From contig MHXH01000020.1 of the NCBI GenBank assembly GCA_001824435.1, forward strand, positions 1 through 55,109: a stretch of 55,109 bases of DNA, read 5' to 3'. Under the pieces are notes generated by a model. It ran no database searches, was not told the DNA's origin, and worked only from the letters and a program-made list of their open reading frames with translations. Of this stretch, positions 49,160 to 55,109 are shown one piece after another. The DNA comes from Parcubacteria group bacterium RIFCSPLOWO2_01_FULL_48_18 (GTDB lineage: Bacteria; Patescibacteriota; Minisyncoccia; UBA6257; WO2-01-48-18). The translations under genes and the position numbers were made by a program. Each line of letters opens with the position of its first letter. Within the stretch, counting starts at the first letter, position 1.

Positions 49160-49343
49160 GTATGATATTTGAACGGCAAAGGTCCCCTGCTTGCCGGCGC
49201 CAGACAGAAAACCCGCCATTGACGACGCGCGTCTGACTTAGCCTTTTCTAAGGTACCCTTACGGGGACTGGATTGGAACCAAATACTCCGAGAATTAAGA
49301 ATTTGGCAGAGAGTGCTTCAACCAGCTGTTAATCTACTCTAAT

Positions 49344-49757
49344 CTATTCTAACGCTTCCTTAATTTTCATTCTAATTTTCTCCACCACTTCAAGCGAGGC
49401 AGAAAAGTTATGGTCGGTTTTATAATTGTGCCCGTATAGCTTGTCTTCAAAAGTAACCCCCTCAAACACTTTCGGTTTGGCATACCTTGGAATAAAATGT
49501 CCGTGCGAATGTCTTGTTTCGTTACCCAAGAAGGCATAATTCAACCAGTTAGGCTGAAATGCTTTTTTGATTGCGTTTCCAAGTTCACTCAAAACAATAA
49601 ACAACTCCCTTTGCTCTTCTGGCGTGGCATCGGCTAAATCCAGGGCGTCTTCTCGGTTACACCAGACAACACAACGCCCCAAGTAGCCCTGATTCTGGTG
49701 GAGGAAAATTGACCAGTGCTTGTAATCTTTAATTTTATATTTTGAGAAATCTTCCAT
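49344..49757 (-). CDS. HIT-family protein
   Basis: 137 aa. The histidine triad is RHSHGHFIPRY (H-x-H-x-H-hydrophobic), the catalytic motif of nucleotide hydrolases and transferases such as Ap4A hydrolase and Hint. An upstream helix (ATPEEQRELFIVLSELGNAI) and the strand LNYAFLGNE fit the fold. The exact nucleotide substrate is unknown. It is a single gene; the tRNA-Arg gene lies 34 bp upstream on the same strand. Confidence 0.88.
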   Translation of the reverse strand: MEDFSKYKIKDYKHWSIFLHQNQGYLGRCVVWCNREDALDLADATPEEQRELFIVLSELGNAIKKAFQPNWLNYAFLGNETRHSHGHFIPRYAKPKVFEGVTFEDKLYGHNYKTDHNFSASLEVVEKIRMKIKEALE

Positions 49758-49791
49758 AGATTATCGTAGATACACGTAGTTTATTATGGAT

Positions 49792-49866
49792 TGGTGCCCT
49801 CAGAGGGAATTGAACCCCCATCGTCTCCTTAGGACGGAGCTGCTCTTTCCGTTGAGCTATGAGGGC
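49792..49866 (-). tRNA. tRNA-Arg(CCU)
   Basis: Acceptor GCCCTCA/TGAGGGC with discriminator A and encoded CCA. D-stem GCTC/GAGC, anticodon loop GTCCTAA, T-arm TGGGG-type with loop TTCAATT. One mismatch (G27-A43) is at the base of the anticodon stem. Confidence 0.93.
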
Positions 49867-49918
49867 GCTTATATAAAATACTAACTTGAAAGCCAGAGAT
49901 GGAGGAATTGTGAAGCAG

Positions 49919-50659
49919 CTATCTAACGGGATTTATTTCGCTGATTTCAATCTTTCGTATAGTCATGTCGCGAAGAGGATGGTCGTTTTCATTCGTGGAG
50001 ACACCCTCGATCGCGTTGACTGTTTCCATGCCTTCAACGACTTTGCCGAACGCGGTGTGCTTGCCGTCAAGCCATGGAACGCCCTCTGCGGTTACCACAA
50101 AGAATTGGCTGCCGTTGGTATCGGGTCCCGAGTTTGCCATTGCCACTATTCCTCGAACGAGTTTATGCTGGTTGATTTCGTCCTCAAATTGGTATCCCGG
50201 CCCGCCGGTACCGTCATCGGCCCAGCTATCGTCGCGGCTTTGCGGGTCACCCCCCTGGATCATGAATTCTTTGATCACGCGATGGAATTTTGTGCCGTCG
50301 TAGAATCCGTTTTTCGCAAGGGTGATAAAGTTCTCGACAGTTTTGGGCGCATCTTCAACAAAGAGTTCAATAACGATTGGCCCTTCGTTGGTGGAAAGGG
50401 TTGCCAATACGGTTTGTCTCTTTGTTTGAGAGGTTTGCGCCTGATCAGCATGCCCGCCAACTTCATCGCTGACTCGTATTCCATCGGACGAGAAGGATTG
50501 TATTGTTTGATCTTCGGTTGCGGCGAGGTCGCGCGAGGAGGGCGGAAGAAGTTCGTCCGGATCAATATCGAGGGTAAGCTTATCGTTTTGTGAAGCAAAG
50601 AGTATAAAAAGCGCCGCGATCAAGGCAAATGATATAACATAGGACACAAGTTTTGTCAT
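49919..50659 (-). CDS. Membrane-anchored cyclophilin-type peptidyl-prolyl isomerase
   Basis: 246 aa. An N-terminal membrane helix (LVSYVISFALIAALFILFA), a linker of about 60 residues, then a cyclophilin domain: NGFYDGTKFHRVIKEFMIQG, GDPQSRDDSWADDGTGGPGY, FEDEINQHKL, GIVAMANSGPDTNGSQFFV, WLDGKHTAFGKVVEGM. The catalytic FHRV Arg and the Q-GGDP and NGSQFF sites are present. It speeds proline isomerisation of extracytoplasmic proteins. It shares a divergent promoter region with rny. Confidence 0.93.
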   Translation of the reverse strand: MTKLVSYVISFALIAALFILFASQNDKLTLDIDPDELLPPSSRDLAATEDQTIQSFSSDGIRVSDEVGGHADQAQTSQTKRQTVLATLSTNEGPIVIELFVEDAPKTVENFITLAKNGFYDGTKFHRVIKEFMIQGGDPQSRDDSWADDGTGGPGYQFEDEINQHKLVRGIVAMANSGPDTNGSQFFVVTAEGVPWLDGKHTAFGKVVEGMETVNAIEGVSTNENDHPLRDMTIRKIEISEINPVR

Positions 50660-50667
50660 TATCGTTG

Positions 50668-50696
50668 ATTGTATAAAAATACGGAAAAATTGACAA
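50668..50696 (-). promoter_or_regulatory. Candidate promoter for the cyclophilin gene
   Basis: On the minus strand TTGTCA, 17 bp, TACAAT, about 9 bp before the ATG. It overlaps the -35 of the opposite rny promoter. Confidence 0.5.
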
Positions 50697-50719
50697 GTCG
50701 CCCCCTATCGGTATATAAT
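50690..50719 (+). promoter_or_regulatory. Consensus promoter for the rny leader
   Basis: TTGACA, 18 bp spacer, TATAAT, both perfect hexamers. It leaves a leader of about 220 nt before rny. Confidence 0.65.
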
Positions 50720-50769
50720 TCCTCTATATACTTTTATAATGGTCGTTCCTAAGCAATCCTGTTTTTTAG

Positions 50770-50922
50770 ATGCCCACGAATATATACAATGAACTTTTGC
50801 CGCCGAATGTCAATGAGTATATAGCGACAATATTTATGTATCGCGCGGCGGCAACGAGAATTGAGGCCCGCATCCGGTATCGTGCATGCACGATGCAGCT
50901 TTTTTTCGTTTCGGGGATCTAA
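50770..50922 (+). CDS. Small ORF in the rny leader (possible)
   Basis: A 50 aa frame (starts MPTNIYNELLPPNVNEYIAT, ends MQLFFVSGI) between the promoter and rny. The codons look natural and the first half resembles a real helix-forming peptide. It overlaps a terminator-like hairpin (50879-50906), so it could be a leader peptide. No Shine-Dalgarno is clear. Could be chance. Confidence 0.35.
   Translation: MPTNIYNELLPPNVNEYIATIFMYRAAATRIEARIRYRACTMQLFFVSGI
50879..50906 (+). promoter_or_regulatory. Terminator-like hairpin in the rny leader
   Basis: The perfect 16 nt palindrome atcgtgcatgcacgat is followed five bases later by TTTTTTT, 40 nt before the rny ATG. A further upstream pair, gccgcc/ggcggc, encloses the middle of the leader. 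Confidence 0.45.
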
Positions 50923-50946
50923 AAACCATGAATATATTAGGAAATA

Positions 50947-52479
50947 ATGCAATTCATGCTTACCAGTCAACTGGTCGTTGGCATTGTATTGGTTTTTGGG
51001 ATGGCGGTTGGATATTTTATCCGCCAGGTGCTCGCTTCGCATCAAGCCTCTACCAACGAATTCAAAATAAAATCCCAACTGGATGCTGCGCGGAATGAAA
51101 CGAAGGCGATCATCCTTGCTGCCAAAGATAAGGCGGCTATGCTGCTCGATGAGGTGAAGAAAGAAGAGAAAGAAATGAAGTCGCAGTTCATGCGGCTGGA
51201 AGACCGCTTGTCCAAAAAAGAAGAATCGTTTGAGCGGAAAGAACAGGAAATTGAGAAGGAGCGGGGATACCTCGCCGATGAGCTTCAAAAAATCAAAAAT
51301 GCGAAAGGTCAGATCGATGAATTGCGCCAGCGGGCGATGGGTGAACTGGAACGCGTAGCGCACATGACGGAAACGGACGCCCGCGCCGAACTATTCAAAA
51401 AAACCGAAGAAGGACATCGCAGTGAACTTGGCATCATGCTGCAGCGGCTCTCCAAAGAGAAAAAAGAAGAGATTGAAAAGAAATCGATTGAGATCATGAC
51501 GAGCGCGATTCAAAGATACGCCCGTTCCCACATTGCGGAGACCACCATCAGTACCGTCATGCTCCCCTCCGACGAACTCAAGGGCAAGATCATCGGAAGA
51601 GAGGGGAGAAACATCAGGACGCTTGAGCGCTTGACCGGCGTGGAGATCATAGTGGACGAAACGCCAGAAGCAATTACCATTTCTTCATTTGATCCGATGC
51701 GGCGCGAGATTACGAAACTCGCACTTGAGAAACTTATCAAAGACGGAAGGATTCAACCGGCTAAAATCGAAGAAAAGGTGGAAGAGGCAAAACAAGAAAT
51801 CAACGAACGGATTAGGGCGGCCGGCGAAGAGGCCGCATACGAAACGGGCATTTTGGATTTGCCTCCGGAAATCATTCTGCTGTTGGGCCGTTTGTCGTTT
51901 CGCACAAGCTACGGCCAGAACGTGTTGCTTCACTCCGTGGAGATGACGCATATTTCCGGCATGCTTGCGGCAGAGCTGAAAGCAAATGTCGAAGTGGCGA
52001 AAAAGGGTGCGTTGCTCCATGACATCGGCAAAGCCGTGGATCATGAGGTGCAGGGAACGCACGTGGAAATCGGAAGAAAAATTCTGAAGAAGTACGGAGT
52101 CGCAGAAGAGGTTATTAAGGCGATGGAGGCCCACCACGAAGATTATCCATTTGCGACCCCCGAATCGTATATTGTCGCCGCTGCGGACGCCATTTCTGCG
52201 GCACGGCCCGGCGCGAGGCGCGATACGCTTGAAAATTACATCAAACGATTGGAAGATTTAGAAAAGATTGCGGTGGGTTTTCCCGGCGTGAAAAACGCGT
52301 ATGCTATTTCCGCCGGACGCGAGATTCGCATATTTGTGGAGCCGGAAAAAATCGACGACTTCGCCGCGCTTCAATTGGCAAAAGATATCGCTTCAAAAAT
52401 CCAATCCGAACTCCGCTATCCGGGAGAAATTAAAGTGAATGTAATACGGGAAATCAGGGCTGTTGAATACGCACGGTAG
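50947..52479 (+). CDS. rny: Ribonuclease Y
   Basis: 510 aa, the usual length. A membrane anchor (LVVGIVLVFGMAVGYFI) is followed by a long charged coiled coil (60-190), a KH domain (LKGKIIGREGRNIRTLERLT) and an HD domain (HSVEMTHISGMLAAEL, LLHDIGKAVDHEVQGTH, AMEAHHEDYPF, VAAADAISAARPGAR), ending with the YPGEIKVNVIRE tail. It is the main endoribonuclease for mRNA turnover in many bacteria without RNase E. AGGAAAT precedes the ATG. Confidence 0.97.
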   Translation: MQFMLTSQLVVGIVLVFGMAVGYFIRQVLASHQASTNEFKIKSQLDAARNETKAIILAAKDKAAMLLDEVKKEEKEMKSQFMRLEDRLSKKEESFERKEQEIEKERGYLADELQKIKNAKGQIDELRQRAMGELERVAHMTETDARAELFKKTEEGHRSELGIMLQRLSKEKKEEIEKKSIEIMTSAIQRYARSHIAETTISTVMLPSDELKGKIIGREGRNIRTLERLTGVEIIVDETPEAITISSFDPMRREITKLALEKLIKDGRIQPAKIEEKVEEAKQEINERIRAAGEEAAYETGILDLPPEIILLLGRLSFRTSYGQNVLLHSVEMTHISGMLAAELKANVEVAKKGALLHDIGKAVDHEVQGTHVEIGRKILKKYGVAEEVIKAMEAHHEDYPFATPESYIVAAADAISAARPGARRDTLENYIKRLEDLEKIAVGFPGVKNAYAISAGREIRIFVEPEKIDDFAALQLAKDIASKIQSELRYPGEIKVNVIREIRAVEYAR

Positions 52480-52491
52480 CAAGCGGACGCA

Positions 52492-52727
52492 GTGGGTGTA
52501 GATTAGTGGTAAAGCGCCGCTCTGTGGTTAATAGGATATACGAAAAGATTGAATAACCATATTTTGGTTATATCAGACGCCTTATTCTTCCTACAAAATA
52601 ACCTGCGTGGAGACATTGGTGTAGCAGCAGCACAACGCTCTGTGGCAGCGTTAGCAGGGGTGCAACTCCCCTATGTCTCCCCGAAAACCATCATTACAAC
52701 AAGGGTTCGATTCCCTTCGGGCACCCA
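52492..52727 (+). tRNA. tRNA 5' and 3' halves flanking the tRNA-His-like gene
   Basis: 52492-52530 looks like a tRNA 5' half (GTGGGTG, TA, D-loop AGTGGTA, ending CTCTGTGGTTA with a GTG anticodon context). 52701-52727 looks like a 3' half (T-arm AAGGG/CCCTT with loop TTCGATT, then CGGGCACCCA). Their acceptor strands pair only in part (tgggtg with caccca when shifted), and no matching anticodon 3' strand was found. They may be the two ends of an interrupted gene, or remnants of two genes. Confidence 0.3.
52609..52680 (+). tRNA. tRNA-His(GUG)-like, atypical loops
   Basis: A 72 nt cloverleaf. The acceptor of 8 bp, GGAGACAT/ATGTCTCC, fits the extra G-1:C73 pair of tRNA-His. Anticodon stem ACGCT/AGCGT with loop CTGTGGC (GUG); T-stem AGGGG/CCCCT. 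The D-loop (TAGCAGCAG) lacks the GG pair and the T-loop is TGCAACT instead of TTC-type. Function is therefore likely but not certain. CCA is not encoded. Confidence 0.7.
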
Positions 52728-52813
52728 GAACTGGAAATCTATCACGGATTTCCCCAAAATCAGTTGAAGAGTAAACACTGAATTACAGTTTAATTAGTCG
52801 TACTATTTTAGTA

Positions 52814-53512
52814 ATGGAAAAGATACAAGAAGGCCATCTGGAAATCGAGTCTCATAGACTGGATTTTATTCGAAGAGAGATTGAAAGGATTAACAAGGAA
52901 GAGGCCCCTCCTCGAGAATTTTATTCTCTTGCTAGTGAGGATTGTTATCAGATGACAAGAGATTCAGAAAGAGACATGGATTATGAAACTGGAGAGTTTC
53001 CACGCTTCGAACAACTTGATGGGGCAATGGTAGACGTTGATAAAGAAGAACGTGAGGGGCTAACCCTTATCAAGGATGCGACGTTTTCCAAGGGTGGAAA
53101 AGCTATTTTCCGACTTTCAGAGTTAATGCCCAGAGGGTGGTTGGTTATTGCTAGCGCTTTTATAGGAAGAGACTTTGTGCACCCAGGTCGAAAATGCATC
53201 GTTTTGCAAAGAGGATTTCTAACGTCCGTGGGTGGTAGACTTGGCGCAATCCATGAGATTGCACACGCTCAAGATTTTTCAGAGAATCCAATGAACAGAG
53301 AGGAATTGATCTCGACACTAAAGAATATGAGTTTGTTAGATCGTGAGGGTGGGGCATGGGAGATTGCAAAAAAGATCCTACAAGACTTGAAGCGACGCGG
53401 AGTTCAATGGTTTCCTGAACAGTTTGAGGCCGAAGAATTAGAAAAAATGATTCAGCTTTGCATACAAAGTCATAAGTTTGCCAATGAGAATCCACCCAAA
53501 CAATCTCGTTGA
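52814..53512 (+). CDS. Hypothetical protein with HEXXH motif
   Basis: 232 aa, no signal peptide. A zinc-metalloprotease-type motif is present in LGAIHEIAHAQDF (HEIAH). The region before it has strand-like segments (IFRLSELMPRGWLVIASAFI, KCIVLQRGFLTSVGG); after it follow helices (GGAWEIAKKILQDLKRRGVQ, EAEELEKMIQLCIQS). No known peptidase family was recognised. It lies alone between the tRNA loci. Confidence 0.65.
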   Translation: MEKIQEGHLEIESHRLDFIRREIERINKEEAPPREFYSLASEDCYQMTRDSERDMDYETGEFPRFEQLDGAMVDVDKEEREGLTLIKDATFSKGGKAIFRLSELMPRGWLVIASAFIGRDFVHPGRKCIVLQRGFLTSVGGRLGAIHEIAHAQDFSENPMNREELISTLKNMSLLDREGGAWEIAKKILQDLKRRGVQWFPEQFEAEELEKMIQLCIQSHKFANENPPKQSR

Positions 53513-53526
53513 CTGACCAAACAGGC

Positions 53527-53596
53527 CATTCGGCTCTGAGAGCCTCAGGTCATTCGACTCTGAGAGTCTCAGACTCGATGAGCTCGATGAGTTCTA
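53527..53596. repeat. Tandem short repeats with co-varying hairpins
   Basis: Two units of cattcg-N-ctctgagag-N-ctcag contain GGCTC/GAGCC in the first and GACTC/GAGTC in the second. They are followed by two tcgatgagct-type units. Intergenic. Confidence 0.7.
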
Positions 53597-53650
53597 ATGG
53601 CGTCCATTAACCGACCCCACATCCGATTTCGTTCAGGACGCCTCCGGCTT

Positions 53651-53721
53651 GGGCCTATAGTAAAACGGTATTACGCATCCATGGCATGGATGAGGTCGGG
53701 GTTCGATTCCCCGTAGGTCCA
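53651..53721 (+). tRNA. tRNA-Ala(GGC), probable integration site
   Basis: Acceptor GGGCCTA/TAGGTCC with the G3:U70 pair that marks tRNA-Ala, D-stem GTAA/TTAC, anticodon stem CATCC/GGATG with loop ATGGCAT, T-arm CGGGG/CCCCG with loop TTCGATT. CCA is not encoded. The 3' 51 bases overlap the end of the recombinase gene on the other strand. Confidence 0.93.
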
Positions 53722-55109
53722 CATTTTAGAAAACCGCAAGCCAGAGGAAGCCGCCTCGCGGAGTTTATCCGCCTTTTCGGCGGACTCGGCGGCCAATTCG
53801 TATTGAATTTTAGGCGAAAAAATCAGTTGGCGATTCTGTAAAATGCAGTTCGAGCCGATATTTTTAAGAAATGTTGTCATTTCCATCTTGTTTTCTGATT
53901 CAAGCAGTTTCGCGGCTTGATTTAACGATAAAACAAACTCACGAGCGGGTTCGAGCCACGACAGACCTCTCTGTTCAAAATCTCTGATTTGCTCCTGCAA
54001 ACTGACCTTTTGCTTGACCAGTTTCTCTTTGCAAGGTGCGTACTCCTCGGCAGTAATAGTTTCTTCCAAAAATACATCAAGTAGTTTCTCCAACTTTTTC
54101 TCTGTCTCGGTTAGTTTTTCTTTTAGATTTTGAACAGTAGTTTTGGCTTGCTCCTTTGCTTGTGATTCTTCCTTGTCCAACTCGGCTAAAACTCTCTCGG
54201 TGTCGTGGCTCGACAAAGAAACTTTTTGAAGAAAAGATTTGATTTGTATGTATAATTCTTTCTGCCGCAAAAAGTGCTTTTCTTGGCATGGACCTTTCTT
54301 TTTCGTGCATCGATAGTAGATATATTCTCTGCCGCTTGGCTTGATTTTCTTTTCAGCAGTGATTCCCGCCGAGCAAGGACATTTCATTAAGCCAAGAAAA
54401 GCAAAATCGTGCTTCTTTACTTTTTGCGGCTTACCTTTCTCTCTCATAATTTCTTGCACTTTATCAAAAAGTTTCTTTGAAATTAACGGCTCGTGAGTAG
54501 CTTCATGGATTTCGCCTTTGTATTTCATCAGGCCGATATAAAAAACATTTTGAAGTAACTTGTGGACTTGTGAAATAGAAATATCTCGCTCCAAATGGCT
54601 TTTGAGATTTACGCGCTTGAACCACTCGGCTAATTCGCGGAGGTTATAATTTCTAGTGGCATATAGCTCGAAAATCTTTTTGATTTTAGAAACTTTTTCT
54701 TTATCAACATCAATCCCTCTCGTTTTGGGATTATTAAAATAGCCGAGTGGTGCCCTGCTTGGCCATACTCCATTCCTCACTTTTTGCCTCATGCCACGAG
54801 TTACATTTTCACGCAGAGCATCTACATAATATTTACTTTGGCCAAAAGCAATTTGGAGCATGAAAAGTCCCTGTGGTGTCGGTTCGAACCAGAACGTCGG
54901 AAATTTCAACGCCTTAATCAAGCCGCGATCAATCATGTGGATTATTCTTCCGCCGTCCACAGAATTACGAGCAAGACGATCTGGGTTCCAGCTCAAAATC
55001 CCTTCTGCTTTTCCTCGCTCGATTAATGACAACATTTCTGCGAATTTCATTCGCCCAGGTTCTTTGGCAGTTTTTGCTTCCTGAAAGGAAGCGACAATTT
55101 CAAGTTTTT
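53671..55109 (-). CDS. Large serine recombinase (N-terminus beyond the window)
   Basis: The frame is open to the right edge. The internal ATG at 55050 is not the start: the upstream codons (KLEIVASFQEAKTAKEPGRM) continue the resolvase domain. Visible are the end of the catalytic domain (ILSWNPDRLARNSVDGGRII), the recombinase DNA-binding domain (GYFNNPKTRGIDVDKEKV), a zinc ribbon (MKCPCSAGITAEKKI, YRCTKKKGPCQEKH) and a coiled coil (LKEKLTETEKKLEKLLDVFL). The catalytic Ser lies off-window. The C-terminus (MWTYGESNPDLIHAMDA) is encoded by the antisense of tRNA-Ala, as expected when an element inserts into a tRNA gene. Stop TAA lies in the tRNA D-arm. Confidence 0.93.
   Translation of the reverse strand, partial: KLEIVASFQEAKTAKEPGRMKFAEMLSLIERGKAEGILSWNPDRLARNSVDGGRIIHMIDRGLIKALKFPTFWFEPTPQGLFMLQIAFGQSKYYVDALRENVTRGMRQKVRNGVWPSRAPLGYFNNPKTRGIDVDKEKVSKIKKIFELYATRNYNLRELAEWFKRVNLKSHLERDISISQVHKLLQNVFYIGLMKYKGEIHEATHEPLISKKLFDKVQEIMREKGKPQKVKKHDFAFLGLMKCPCSAGITAEKKIKPSGREYIYYRCTKKKGPCQEKHFLRQKELYIQIKSFLQKVSLSSHDTERVLAELDKEESQAKEQAKTTVQNLKEKLTETEKKLEKLLDVFLEETITAEEYAPCKEKLVKQKVSLQEQIRDFEQRGLSWLEPAREFVLSLNQAAKLLESENKMEMTTFLKNIGSNCILQNRQLIFSPKIQYELAAESAEKADKLREAASSGLRFSKMWTYGESNPDLIHAMDA

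Noticed and set aside
49250-49335. tRNA-like stretch before the HIT gene
   Set aside because: A few arm-like pairs, but no consistent cloverleaf and no proper T-loop could be drawn.
49886-50593. 235 aa plus-strand frame opposite the cyclophilin gene
   Set aside because: The minus strand encodes a clear cyclophilin with all catalytic motifs.
1-55109. CRISPR array, rRNA genes, complete insertion sequences
   Set aside because: No regularly spaced direct repeats with unique spacers, no conserved rRNA segments, and no transposase other than the partial serine recombinase were seen.

Overview
This window looks like a chromosomal segment of a small-genome bacterium, most likely a member of the Candidate Phyla Radiation (Patescibacteria, Parcubacteria-like). 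That placement is inference. It rests on the mix of short operons, type IV pilin-like proteins, large secreted DUF5667/Kazal-type and beta-propeller proteins, a shortened PheT, many short repeats inserted in-frame into conserved genes, and the near absence of biosynthetic genes. TGA is used as a stop, for example in the ATGA overlaps near 1711 and 6309, so the code is the standard one rather than the UGA-Gly code of some relatives. No rRNA, CRISPR array or complete insertion sequence was seen.

Layout. 1-8084 (minus) is one tight operon of four paralogous ~590-606 aa cysteine-rich proteins (the last cut by the window edge) with an aminoglycoside-phosphotransferase-like kinase in the middle. 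8113-12187 holds a small hypothetical gene and ileS, which carries a complete-looking histidine-phosphatase domain inside the synthetase. 12.2-14 kb holds repeats, tRNA-Ile(GAU) lying between two halves of another tRNA, and a PilO-like gene pair. 14-17.8 kb is a MacA/MacB-type efflux operon with separate ATPase and permease genes. 17.8-23.7 kb mixes hypotheticals with prs, nth, a receiver-like protein, a deaminase and a cation-efflux-like protein. 23.7-32.3 kb is a cell-surface region: a 991 aa secreted protein with HEXXH, DUF5667-like, phage-tail-tube-like and Kazal regions; a 728 aa giant pilin-like protein with DNRLRE nested in LamG; two small membrane proteins; and a membrane-anchored beta-propeller protein. 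32.5-42.5 kb contains a DUF4406-like protein, a PDZ protein, a class III aminotransferase, a cupin, an A-type Fe-S carrier, a type II glutamine synthetase, an M23 peptidase, a DegP/HtrA protease and a lipoprotein. 42.6-45.7 kb is pheST. 46-53.5 kb has small membrane proteins, a C39-like peptidase, a HIT protein, a cyclophilin, RNase Y and tRNAs Ser(CGA), Arg(CCU) and His(GUG)-like. The right end is a large serine recombinase running off the window, whose 3' end overlaps tRNA-Ala(GGC) and so marks one end of an integrated element.

The most interesting signals are: (1) the four-paralog Cys-rich operon with kinase; (2) two copies of a ~162 bp element (13793-13955 and 35622-35782) whose stems co-vary while the core is conserved; (3) the tail-tube-like domain inside a secreted Kazal protein; (4) IleRS with an inserted histidine phosphatase; (5) tRNAs lying between split tRNA halves at two loci; (6) the nested-domain giant pilin; and (7) short repeats inserted in-frame into essential genes.
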